Assembly (NCBI GenBank): GCA_003833135.1
Contig: QZLH01000110.1
Coordinates: 94,456 to 158,455 of the forward strand
Source of the DNA: Oehlia diaphana
Taxonomy: Eukaryota > Glomeromycota > Glomeromycetes > Glomerales > Glomeraceae
Reading direction: 5' to 3'
DNA length: 64,000 nucleotides
Part shown: piece after piece, positions 1 through 10,485 of the stretch
Position numbering within the stretch: the first letter of the stretch is position 1
How the letters are laid out: every line of letters begins with the position of its first letter
Notes under the pieces: model-generated
What the model was told of the DNA's origin: nothing
Databases searched by the model: none
The model's input: only the letters and a program-made list of their open reading frames with translations
Translations under genes and position numbers: made by a program

Positions 1-973
1 TCAAAAATATATTGATATATTTTAAAAATTTTACAAAATAATTGCACAATTGTTTTGAAAGCCATTGTATCTAGGTCTATAAAAATATTTCAAAAAATTG
101 GCTATTTTTAGTAAAGTAAATTATGAATTTTTCCATTTATTATACATGTATAATATATGATTTCTTTTAAATTTTGTTAAAAAGAGAAATTTCTATTTTC
201 ATAACTCAATACCATTAAAATAATAATAAGAATATACTTACTAAACAAGTTGAGTGAAGTTATCAAGTAAATATCTATGTAATTATAAGTCATACAAAAT
301 TGCTTTTATACTAACTTATAGTAAATCATATTTTTATAATTTAACCCAGATAAATTTAATTTTTTCATAAATTATAAAAGATATATTTAATGATTTAAAA
401 TCAAAGTTCCTTTATTCTAGAAAAAATAGGATGCATTTATATATATATTATTAGAATCTGGATATAATAATTACTTAGTAATATTATATATAAAGAAAAG
501 TTGTACTTATGATATATACAGTATGATAGAAGTTTAAACTTATCTAATAGAAAAATGTGAAATATATTTTCTAAAATTATTTAATTTTCTGCTTATATTT
601 CAGCTTACCATTATTTGAAATTTGCATTAAAAATAATATGAAATATTTGGACAAATCTTAATTTTTTATATCAGAAATCTAGAATAATAACACTTTAACT
701 AGTAATTACATTTTATTAATAATTACAGAACTTAATTAACTAACTCTTTAGTTTAGAAATTTGATACTCTTTAATAATAATGAATTTAAAATTTCTTTTA
801 TAATATTATCAGATAATAAAAGATTTCAAAAAATACCACTAAAATAATTAAAGAAAAATAAAACAATGTAACAGGTAAGTGTTAAATGATTATTTATATT
901 TAGTATAATAATAACTATAATTTACTTAGATAATAAGTTATTATTAATGAAGATATATATCATATTATTAATA
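1..973. other. AT-rich intergenic DNA
   Basis: No reading frame, RNA gene or structured repeat was recognised on either strand. The composition is extremely AT-rich with short A and T runs and many stops in all frames. Confidence 0.6.
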
Positions 974-1146
974 TTAATTCGTGATTCAGATAAGAATGAG
1001 TGAGTAATTTTGCGATTCTAAATGTGGTGTCCTTACATGTATAAATCCATCAATTTTTAGCCAAATCATTTGAAATTTTTACTGAAAAAACTTTAAGATT
1101 GGCTCTATCATATCTGAATATTTAATGTAATATTTATAAAGCTCAA
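974..1146 (+). repeat. Solo arm of the TTAA foldback element
   Basis: About 170 bp starting TTAATTCGTGATTCAG nearly match the left arm of the foldback element at 3325 and, inverted, its right arm ending at 4444. The match stops at the ambiguous base N at 1146, followed by unrelated sequence, so this is a truncated copy or an assembly join. It begins at a TTAA like the complete copy. Confidence 0.75.
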
Positions 1147-1395
1147 NTGTAGCATCAATATTGACGGAGTTATTCACATTTAAAATTTTATATTAAATAA
1201 TACTATAATTTTTATAGTACAATAATCTTAAATTCAAAGTTAACGATTTCCGCATTGAGTGATTCGATTTTTATGATCTTTACACGGTTGGATTCAGCTC
1301 ATTGAGAGGATTCCAATGATATGTATTTCGTATCTGTAACATCAATATTGACGGAGTTATTTATGTTTAAAATTTTATATTAAATTATAATTATA
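1147..1395 (+). repeat. Direct repeat of about 50 bp
   Basis: The motif ATCAATATTGACGGAGTTAT followed by TTTAAAATTTTATATTAAAT occurs at about 1153-1200 and again at about 1340-1385, with a few substitutions. Nothing else was recognised; the first copy starts directly after the truncated foldback arm. Confidence 0.6.
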
Positions 1396-1890
1396 AAAAT
1401 TACATGACTATGATGTAATTTCGACCATTTCAACTTTAATTTTGACTTTTGACCTTCCCAAGTCAAAATATTTCTACTTTTGGTCTTTAATTTCGACTTC
1501 ATATATAGTCACTAGGGGTGCTATGTTAACAGAAAAATTTAGTATATTGATCACTTAAAAATCCGTAGCTATCCAATTATAATATAAAAGATAATAATGA
1601 ATAATATGAAATGAAAGAAAATGTTAAAATATTGTTGAATGATAAAGAAAATCGAATTAATAAAATATTTACTGAAGTAAATGAAGTAATAATGATGTAA
1701 TTAAATGAATAATTGTGTAATTAATGGCATAAATATAATAAGAAATGATAGAATAAATAAAAAATTATAAAGTTAAAAATGAATTATGAAATATTAGAAT
1801 AGAAATTAATTATAAAAAGTTTTGATTGTATCTAAAACTGGAAGAACTTCAGTATAAATAAGCCTTAATTGTTAGTGGTTATATTAGTCT
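1396..1890. other. AT-rich intergenic DNA
   Basis: No gene was recognised. Around 1420-1500 there is a loose GACTTTTGACC/TTTCGACTT simple-sequence patch. Confidence 0.5.
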
Positions 1891-1898
1891 GGTACTGG

Positions 1899-2142
1899 TA
1901 AGGTTGCTTGCCGAAATCTAAGGGTTTAGGCAAGATGGCATTTTGCCGAAAAGCAAAATTCTGCTGAAACTATATTAAAGTTATATTAAAAAACTGGTGA
2001 AACTCTGGAGAAAGGCGAAACTGCCAAAACCTATTATAAATGCTGAAACTGCTAAAACTCTGCCGAAACTATAATAAATCTATAGTAAAATTTTGACAAA
2101 ACTAATCATAGGATTTTGAAGAGGTTTAGACAAGCAACCTTA
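1899..2142. mobile_element. hAT-type MITE with perfect 8-bp target duplication
   Basis: A 244-bp element has perfect 12-bp terminal inverted repeats TAAGGTTGCTTG / CAAGCAACCTTA. It is flanked by an exact 8-bp duplication GGTACTGG at 1891-1898 and 2143-2150. The interior repeats CTGCCGAAACT/GCTGAAACTGC-like units and codes for nothing. An 8-bp duplication is characteristic of the hAT superfamily; the superfamily assignment is inference from that. A diverged inverted copy lies at 4442-4686. Confidence 0.85.
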
Positions 2143-2445
2143 GGTACTGGGTGGCCCCAGTATAAATAAGCCCTAGCTTTAACCACAAGATATTTACGCA
2201 TATTAAAGTTTATAGATGAGATTATGATCAAAAATTTTATTATAGAATGTATATTATAGAATAGAAATTGATAGAAAATTATAGAATCAAAGCTGGAACT
2301 TTGAAATATTATAAATATTAGAATAAAGATTAATAGAAATGTGAGGAAGTTGTGTTAATAAATGAATAAAAATATATAAATAAATATAAATAAAATGAAA
2401 ATGTAAAATGTAGTTATTTTTCGCAAAATAAATAAATAAAATAAA

Positions 2446-3354
2446 ATGTCTGATATATATGAAAAACTAGAAAAATAGAAAGAAAAACATGAAAAAGAAA
2501 AACATGAAGAAAATAGAGAAGAATATCAAATGGATCCATCATATTTAAAATATTATAAGATAAATGAGAATTTAGAATATGATTGGTTTAAGAAATTTTA
2601 GAAAATATTTCGAAAAGCAGTATTAACGGCAATAAGTTACAATAGAAATACTATTGAAAAGTTATTAGAATATATAGTATTAACAAGAAAAGATAAAGAC
2701 AAAAATTATATATTAAATTGAAAGAAGAGAGTTAAAGAATATGAAAAAATTAGAGAAAAAGGAGAAAAGTTATTAAATGCAATTATGTTATCAATAAGAC
2801 ATGAGAATAAACCAGATTATAATAAAAAAGGGATAATATCAGTAATAAAGTTAATATGTAAATATTATATATTTGATGAAGAAGATAATATAATAATAAA
2901 TAAAGAGGAAACAGAAGAAGGAGTACTAGGAAATAAAGAATTATTAAAATATGGATATACTATAGAAAATGATGAATTAGATAGAAGATTTATAGAATTT
3001 GAAAAATGACTTGAAGAAAAAGGAATAGCAACAATAGCAGAAATAAAGTATAATACAATGGCACGTTTCAAAGAAATATTACATATGGAAGAAAGCATAG
3101 CTAATGAAGAAAATAGAAACACTATTAGAAAATTTCAAAAAAGTATAGATTATAAGTATTGGGAAAGAAATTATCCTCAACCATGAAAAAATAATGACGT
3201 AACAGATATGATAATAAGAAAAATAGTTAAAGAAAAAGGTTTTACAAGAGAAAATAGTGATGTAGATGAATTAGGAAGTTCAGAAGATGAAAATGAAATG
3301 AAGAAAGAAAAAGAAAGAATAATATTAATTCGTAATTCAGATAAGAATGAGTGA
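2446..3354 (+). pseudogene. 302-codon reading frame broken by five in-frame stops, no frameshift
   Basis: From ATG 2446 to TGA 3352 one frame can be followed without any frameshift, interrupted by TAG at 2476 and 2599 and TGA at 2719, 3007 and 3184. The translation is hydrophilic and lysine/glutamate-rich, with helix-like stretches (LLEYIVL, GIISVIKLICKYYIF) and an acidic C-terminus. No family was recognised; an ankyrin-like origin is possible but not shown. The last 9-10 codons run into the left arm of the foldback element at 3325 and use its TGA. All five internal stops are TAG or TGA, none TAA, as expected if they arose by C-to-T or G-to-A change. It may be a dead host gene or the decayed coding part of a larger mobile element bounded by the 974 and 4444 arms. 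Confidence 0.55.
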
Positions 3355-4444
3355 GTAATTTTGCGATCCTAAATGTGGGTGTCCTTACATGTATAAATCC
3401 ATCAATTTTTAACCAAATCATTTGAAATTTTTACTGAAAAAACTTTAAGATTAGCTCTATCATATCTGAATATTTAATGTAATATTTATAAAGCTCAAAA
3501 GTTTAAGAATAATTGTATAATAGGCGTAATAAGAAATCAAAAATAATTCAAGAAAATTTATCATGAATTTTTTTAAAAAAATGCTTGATTTATGTTTAGA
3601 ATATATGTTTTTAGGAAAGTGCAATCTATTTTTAAACTGTTAAAATTAATATTTAATTCGTATTCTATGTACCAATAGAGAAAATCACATATTAAATTTT
3701 AAGTAAATAAAAAAATCATTTTTTGTGATTATCTCATGAACTATTTGTCCAATTTTAAAGATCTATTTTTTATTTTGTAGAGAGCCTAGAGAGCTACACA
3801 ATAAAAAAAAGATCTTTAAAATTGGACCAATAGATCATGCGATAATCACAAAAATGATTTTTTTCAGAACATATTAGATAAATGCAGCTGTCCTCTGAAA
3901 AAAATCGTTTTTTGCAATTATCTCACTATTTATTGGTCCAATTTCAATGAAAATTTTTTTATTATGTAGAGAATTTGGAGAGCTACACAATAAAAAAATG
4001 TTTATTGAAATTGAATAACTGGATCACGAGATAATTGCAAAAACAAGTTTTTTTTATTTTTTTCAAATTTAATTAGTGATTTACTCCTTATTTTTACATA
4101 AATCACAAATTAAATACTAATTTTAAAAGTTTAAAAATAGATTAAACTCCATAAAATCACATGTTCTGAATATAAACCTAGCATTTTTCTAAAAAAATTT
4201 GTAAAAAAATTCCTTTTAATTTTTTTTTATTTTTTATTACTCCTATTTTGTAAATTATTTTTGAAATTTAAAGCTGTTATAAATATAATATTAAATATTT
4301 AAATATGATAGAGCCAATCTTAAAGTTTTTTCAGTAAAAATTTCAAATGATTTGGCTGAAAATTGATGGATTTACATATGTAAGGACACCCACATTTGGG
4401 AATCTCAAAATTGCTCACTCATTCTTATCTGAATCACGAATTAA
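3325..4444. mobile_element. 1.1-kb foldback element bounded by TTAA
   Basis: The whole element is an imperfect palindrome. The left arm from 3329 (TTCGTAATTCAGATAAG) matches the inverted right arm ending at 4440 over several hundred bases, and both ends abut TTAA (3325-3328, 4441-4444). Inside are two further hairpins, about 3715-3865 and about 3897-4055, whose loops both carry a GTAGAGA(G/A)..GAGAGCTACACAATAAAAAA motif. It has no coding capacity. TTAA target sites are typical of piggyBac elements, so it may be a non-autonomous piggyBac-like foldback; that is inference from the ends only. Confidence 0.75.
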
Positions 4445-4686
4445 GGTTATTTGCCTAAACTTCTCCAAAATCCTACAATTAATTTTTCTAAGATTTTGCT
4501 ATAGATTTTTTATAATTTTAGCAAGATTTTGGCAGTTTTAGCATTTATAATAAGTTTTGTTAGGTTTTGCTTTTTTCCAGAATTTTACTAATTTTTTAAT
4601 AAGACTTTTATATAGTTTTGGCAAAGTTTTGCTATTTTAGTATTTTGCCAACTTACTAAAATTCTTTAGTTTTTTTAGCAATCTTA
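4442..4686. mobile_element. Diverged inverted copy of the hAT-type MITE
   Basis: Aligned end to end with the reverse complement of 1899-2142 (TAAGGTTATTTGCCTAAAC at the left, TTTAGCAATCTTA at the right), with many substitutions. Its left end overlaps the TTAA of the foldback element. No matching 8-bp flanks remain, so the insertion is old or was rearranged. Confidence 0.7.
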
Positions 4687-5127
4687 GTTAATATTATATG
4701 ATATCTAAAATATACAAGTATATATAAAATAAATAAATTTTAATACAAATTGGCATTACAAAAAAGTGTACTTAATTTTAAATCCTTAAATTTTTACAAA
4801 AATAATATAAAAAGTTTTATTAATACAATATGCAATTGATTATAAAGTTTTAGGTTTATTTAATAAGATCAAATTCATGAAAATGCTCTGGAATAACTAT
4901 ATATGAATCTTTATAATACTAAACATTCTAATTTTCTTTATATAATTCTTTGAGTTAATCTTATATATATTTGCTATTTAATAAAATTATTGGAATTGCT
5001 TTTATAAAAGAATTTTATATATTTTACATACTATTCTTATTATACTTTGATTGCAAATCCATATTTATATTAGGGAATATCAAGTTTTAAACCTGTTGGA
5101 TATTCTGATATAAGTTACCATCATTAC
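4687..5127. other. AT-rich intergenic DNA
   Basis: No gene, RNA or structured repeat seen. Confidence 0.5.
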
Positions 5128-6088
5128 TATGAGGTGTATACTAATCAAATATTTGGGATTTAAGTTTCAGATCAAATACCAAATTTATTTGAAGTGAAAA
5201 TAGATTAATCCATATTTTATCCTAGGTTTTCCTATATCTTATCCCAGATTTGATCCATATTTTGTTTCAGATTAATTTCTTAAGTCTCACCAAAAATATA
5301 TCATATTCAATTATCAAACTCTGAATTAAACCATATTTTATTCCAGATTTAATATATATTTTATCCCAAATTTGATTCTATATTTTACCTCAGATTTGAT
5401 TTATTCCAAATTCAATTTATTTCAGATTTGATCTATATTTTATCCTAGATTATATTTTATCCTTAGACTATATCACAGATGTTTTTAAGTTATGTGATCA
5501 GAATATTTTTTATTTATAAAATCATTTTAGAAACTTCTCTTATAAACTTTAAAATAAAGAAAAATTTCTATTAAAGTTTACATAAGATGATGTCTTGAAC
5601 AGAGATAAAGATGGCCCTATTAAATTTGCCAAAATTCTGAAATTAAATATGTAAATTCGGCCGAAATTATGCACTTAATTCCAACAAGAATTATTGGATT
5701 TTGATTTTTGGCTGGAATTACTGATTCGTCCAAAATTGTGAATTAGTTTCGGGTGGAATTATGAATTCAGCTGGAATTATGAATTAATTTCGGCAAAATT
5801 TTGGATTTCGGATTTTTGTCAAATCAACATCTTTAAATAGACTGGCCAAAATCAACAATTGATTTCGTAACCATGTTAAATTTATATCACCAAGATAAAA
5901 TCAAATCCAGGATATAATATAGATCAGATCCGGGATATGATAATTGGGTGATGTAATTTTTGGTGAGATTTAAGGAATTAATCCGGGATAAAATGTGGAT
6001 CAGATCCGGGAATATAAAAATATGGATCAGATGAAAAATGGGTTAATCCATTTTCACCCCAGAATTTTGATTAGTATGGCGCCTCATA
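5128..6088. mobile_element. TA-bounded element with about 21-bp inverted repeats and palindromic arms
   Basis: The ends ATGAGGTGTATACTAATCAAA and, inverted, ATGAGGCGCCATACTAATCAAA differ at only three positions. Both abut TA, the target of Tc1/mariner elements. The arms are filled with degenerate TTTATCCCAGATTTGATC(C/T)ATAT repeats on the left (5200-5470) and their complements (GATCAGATCCGGGATA) on the right (5895-6020). The centre (about 5590-5835) has a different, GAATTATG/TTTCGGC-rich composition and may be a second insertion. No coding capacity is seen. Confidence 0.65.
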
Positions 6089-6149
6089 TGGTATACATGA
6101 CTGCCTGTTATTAAAAAATTTGAGGTGTGACCTAATTTCTATTATCTAT

Positions 6150-6253
6150 CCTTATAAAAAAAATTCTGATAAATGAGATAAATGATCATTTTTCTAGTTT
6201 TTATTCCGAAGAAACTCAGACACGTGATCATTTTTTGAAAATTTTTTATAGGG
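6150..6253. mobile_element. Short CCCTATA-type MITE
   Basis: About 104 bp running from CTTATAAAAAAAATTCTGATAAA to TTTTTTATAGGG. It shares AAATGATCATTTTTCTAG and CGAAGAAACTCAGACACGTG with the better copy at 52016-52125. Other partial copies are near 30163-30220, 30501-30795 and 60130-60172. Confidence 0.6.
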
Positions 6254-7178
6254 TATAATTCAATAATCTAAAAAAGCGAACAAAACCTAAATAAAAAGTG
6301 AGTTCAAATCTAGATATCCGTATTTTTCTTTTATCACTCATGATACTAGAGGTCCATTATTGTTTATAAAGGGTAAATCTAATTATTCGTGCGCTGGTGT
6401 CAGTATGTGAGATCACTCATGGTTATGCGTGAATCGTTAGACGTTAATGATTGATTGGTCCTTTTGGAAATAACGTAGCGCACATTCGCGTTTGCTTAGG
6501 TTGTGAAGTTATCATAATGATGGCTTGATGTTCTAGATATCATTATCTGAGACTTAAAGCGTGGAGGTATCCATAGTTATACTGAGGAATTGAAGAGACG
6601 TCGAAACGGCGTCTGACTTTGTAATCAAGGAGGTTAATATTGTAAGTGTCACGATAGTAGATGCGAGGATTACCTTGATATCATCCATCACATGTAATGA
6701 TATTTAAAAAAACCACAAATTTTAGTCATGTGATCTTGCATAATAGTTCATGGATTTCGCATATAACTTTTGACATTTCCTTTCTTATCCTTTCAATCCT
6801 TCCTTTACATCATTTAACCTTACACACTTTTGTACTATCTTAGCAACCATGTTTTTCTACGGATAGTTTTTCTTTATAATAATAAGCAATTCTTGTTGGG
6901 CAAAGGATAAGTCGTTGTTGATTTATTTACATAGTTGAATAAAAGGCTATAATTTTCATAATTTCTTAAATGCAATAATATACGGCACACTAATTTAAAT
7001 TTTATTTAATAATAAGTATAAAATCATATAAATATAAATACAAATCATATAAATTGGATAAAATGAACGAAAAATAATCATTCTAAATTGTTGTATAATC
7101 AAAACTTAGATCTTATAACTTGTATAATAACTATATCTACTATCTGTATTCAAGTTAAAAAAACTTGTAAAGTTTCAT
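6254..7178. other. Intergenic DNA with a GC-richer island at about 6360-6690
   Basis: 6360-6690 is much less AT-rich than its surroundings and contains GAAGAGACGTCGAAACGGCG and a partial AGACGTCGAAACGGCGTCT palindrome. On the minus strand a 44-codon frame (6687 down to about 6556) starts with Met and is rich in hydrophobic residues. No family or RNA was recognised. The remainder is ordinary AT-rich spacer. Confidence 0.4.
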
Positions 7179-7724
7179 TTACCAGAATTCATAATTCTGG
7201 GTACCTGAAGGGGAAATTTCATTATTATCGGTTGTCTCAGCAGGAGTGTTATGAAGACTATTCGATGAGGCGAGCTGTTCAGTCGTAAAGCATTCATGAC
7301 GGTAAGTTGGTGCAGCAGAACGAATAGTTGGTGTATGAGAAATAACTAAAGTACGTTCATTTAAATAAGGATGAGGTCTGGGGACATGATTTCGGTATAT
7401 ACGACGAGGTATAGAAGGTTGTTGTTGTTGCGCGATAAAAGATTGTTTCATTTGATTTAATTGATTTTTTAGTTCATTAATTTGTTCAAGTTGTCTATTA
7501 ACATTTTCTTCAAATGTCTTAATAGAATTAAAAAACCTTTGAAAATTTTGGTACATAGGAACGGTATTATTTTGTTGAGTAATTATGCACTGAGTTGGTA
7601 CCAGTGGTGGGTGTGTTAAGAAAGGAGCAGATTCACTTTCGTGTGGTGGATCATTAATAAAGTTATTAGTGACTTCTAGAGGGTATTCGGGATACCCGGT
7701 CGAAATTCCGTAAGTATTTGGCAT
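7179..7724 (-). CDS. Lineage-specific coiled-coil protein ending NYEFW (family copy A, intact)
   Basis: A single-exon protein of 181 residues, function unknown. In order it has: an N-terminal Tyr/Pro/Asn-rich stretch with NDPPHESES; a predicted amphipathic coiled coil (about 65-95: FEENVNRQLEQINELKNQL); a Gln-rich linker; a conserved basic block PRRIYRNHVPRPHPYLNER (about 105-125); PTIRSAAPTYRHE; and a C-terminal PAETTD...NYEFW. No signal peptide or membrane segment is seen. Six related copies lie at 44.7-55.4 kb. Replacements against the intact copy at 54874 are mostly conservative (I/V, K/R), which argues that the frame is, or was, under protein-level selection. Unlike those copies it lacks the conserved TATA-type promoter box upstream, and its flanks are diverged. 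It could be the oldest member. No homologous known domain was recognised. Confidence 0.75.
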   Translation of the reverse strand: MPNTYGISTGYPEYPLEVTNNFINDPPHESESAPFLTHPPLVPTQCIITQQNNTVPMYQNFQRFFNSIKTFEENVNRQLEQINELKNQLNQMKQSFIAQQQQPSIPRRIYRNHVPRPHPYLNERTLVISHTPTIRSAAPTYRHECFTTEQLASSNSLHNTPAETTDNNEISPSGTQNYEFW

Positions 7725-8987
7725 AATTATTATTAATTTAATTTATTTTATTATTTTTTTTTTTTTTTTGAAAAAAACTTTCATGGTATATATATACTGT
7801 ATGTATGTATACATATTATTCATATAAATTTCACACAACATCGATGATTTACCAAGGAATATATATGTTTGTATATACTGTATATTGATCTTTCAAAATA
7901 TCAGCAATATTACATAATTTTACACAACACCGATTTTCCTTTTTCAGTTGTACGAAATTCTGATTTTAGATTGACATTCTAAAATACTAATCTTTGTTGA
8001 AGTAACTACCGGAATCACCTATAATGAAGCACACAATATTGCAAAAATCTTGAAATTATATCAGGAGATCTTAATTTTTATTAATGGCTGTACGCAGGGG
8101 ATTTTAATAAGGTTTTAACATCAAATAGTTGTATTCCTTATGAGGGTTTATTCATATATATATTTAATTTTAAATTCAACATATTGTTGAAATAAAAAAC
8201 CTAAATAAAAATATATACTTATCTAATTACTTTAAATCTAATTTAATTTTCAAACTCGAATATTAAAATAACTAATCGCCGACTTTTTATTTTACATTGA
8301 ATCATAAATGAATAAATAGTATTATCGTATATCACGGCCCCCCCCCTTATGTCTCAAAAAAGAATCATTCTAATAATCTAACAAATACCTTAGGTGTGAC
8401 GACTGTGACGTGTAACAATACCCTAATTATTTTATAAGTTTAAATCCTAATCTCTTGGCGGTGAAATCCGCTTAACCCGTTTTGGTTGCCATAATTTGTT
8501 AATTTAGTAAGATGATTAGAGCTTCAATAAACATTACTGAAATTGGAAAATTTGGTCCGAATACTTCCATTCGATATGATTACGGTGTCGTCTGTTATAA
8601 AATTCGGTTTGACCGCTGACCGCATCAGCAAACCGTTATGATTTATTTTTCGAATCTTGAATCTCAAATCCGAAAGCTATGCATGTATAATCCGTTAGAC
8701 GTCCGCTAGTATTTGTAAACTTTATTTAGACGTTTTCTAATTTTTAGAATAGAAAAAAAATCGATTATCGATTTCTCCTTATATTGCGTGTGTGCCTGGC
8801 ACAGCGATGAGTTACGGATTAGGTTTCGATAATTCAGAATTGATTTTGGAAGATCAGAATTGTTGGAAATAATTTAGGATTCTGTAGGAATTTAGGTTAC
8901 GGGTTAGATTTGTAAATACTTTCAGAGATTTCGTTATCCATGTTTAGACTCAATAATTTTACTATTATGCTAGCGCATAATAAAATA
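7725..8987. other. Intergenic DNA, including the upstream region of copy A
   Basis: A poly-A/T tract (7745-7778) sits just upstream of the copy A start, followed by TATATA-rich sequence (7788-7810). A run of nine C lies at 8338-8346, striking in this composition. No gene or RNA was recognised. Confidence 0.45.
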
Positions 8988-9182
8988 AATAGTTATTGGG
9001 TGGGGAAAAGAGATATTGGTCTTCGACCGATATCCTCCCATCCAATAACTGTTCGATCATTAGGAATACTGCGGTGACCAATAGGAATTAATGCTACTAA
9101 TAACGATTTCAATATTGGATGTATAAAAAATATCGGTCATTAAAATCCCGCATATTCCTAATCGACTGAACAATAACTATTA
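8988..9182. mobile_element. AATAGTTATTGG MITE
   Basis: A 195-bp element with ends AATAGTTATTG / CAATAACTATT and an internal palindrome, TTATTGGGTGGGGA...TCCCATCCAATAA, around ATATTGGTCTTCGACCGATAT. The same family is present at about 50005-50150 and, interrupted, at 51968-52160, where TCGGTCGAAGGCCGA replaces the central stem. Confidence 0.6.
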
Positions 9183-10364
9183 TTTATTTTTAATAAAAGT
9201 ATTTACATTTGAAAATAAGTTTTAAACATTGCAGAACCAATGAAATAACAAGTATTTATTCCACCGGTATAAAAAAAGTATAAAAAAGTATAAAATATAC
9301 TCCATATACACCGATGCGGTGAATATTTCAGTTATTAATTGATACCCATGGAACAACAGGTATGAATTGTATTTATTATACGTATTCTAAATTGAAAAAC
9401 ATATTAACAGCTCTTATTTTTTAAGTCGCTAACTTCTTTCATTTTTATTAATGTAGTGGACTAGTGGTCGAGTTAAAAAATTATTAATTAAAGTAGGTAT
9501 CAGTTTAAAGACGACCTTTTAATTCAATACTCTGAACCCGGTCAAACAAATCAAAATTCTGAGGATCAGCGGCTTTTTACTACTTAGCATTTATTGTGAA
9601 AATAACAGCCACAATTATTAAAGTTAACAAAGTATAAACGATATTTTTTTTTTATCCTTATTCCATCTTAAATTTTTTCTAATTAATAATTGTGAAGTTA
9701 TGAAATTTTTATTTCATACATTACGAAATTAAAATAATATATTGAGTAATAAAAATGTAATAAAAAATATGGTTACGGTACGATCATTTCACCGACATGA
9801 AATTACTGTCGACATGGAAAATTACCTAATTTCGTTTTACCGACTTCAAATTAATCGTATTGCTCAAATAATAAAAATTTACTTCTGTCATTTGTAAATT
9901 AACGCATAAACGCAAAAGTTCATCTTGCTCAACAACAGATGAATTCCCTAGTCATTAAAAATCTCAACCACAGTATGAGCTAGGGAGAAGATTAAGAAAC
10001 TTCTAGCTGATAGACAAATTCAACATTATTTTTTTTTAGTTTAATATATACAATAAAAATATGTTTAATAATATTTTATAAAATAATTATACAAGTTATA
10101 ATACAATAGCAGATAAGCTAATAATATTACCGAACGAGTAAACTTGTATAATATCTTTAATTTATAATGTAATTAATATCCATTTTGCTTGAGTAGACGA
10201 ATGCATTATATATTAGTATCATATATACGGCGGTAATAAATATTTTGTATACAACAAAAATAATATACTTACTTACGATTTCTCTTCCCTATAAATGAGA
10301 ATACATTTTATTGAGCATCTAAAATTAATCTAGTAAGCAATTTCGAAAAAAATTTATTACTTAC
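9183..10364. other. AT-rich intergenic DNA
   Basis: No gene, RNA gene or repeat recognised. The region 3' of the SANT-like exon (10365) on the minus strand contains possible splice signals but no convincing further exon. Confidence 0.4.
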
Positions 10365-10485
10365 TTTTAATTTTCTTAATAAGTCGGCGATATCTTTTTT
10401 TACATTCATGAGCGTCCTTTGATCCCAATAAAATTGCTATTTGTTCCCAATCATCATGAAATTCATTCACGTACGAAATAATCTC
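10365..10485 (-). CDS. SANT/Myb-like DNA-binding exon (partial gene)
   Basis: A 121-bp open exon on the minus strand lies between an acceptor (TTAAATAG) and a donor (GTAAGTAA). It encodes about 40 residues with EFHDDWEQIAILLGSKDAHE and CKKRYRRLIKKIK. The spaced Trp, the IA..LG turn and the CKKRYR recognition helix match the second half of a Myb/SANT repeat. The first Trp-containing helix should be in an upstream exon but was not found in 10486-10800, and no clear downstream exon was identified. It is either part of a small spliced transcription-factor-like gene or an isolated remnant. Its clean frame and splice sites suggest it was functional recently. Confidence 0.5.
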
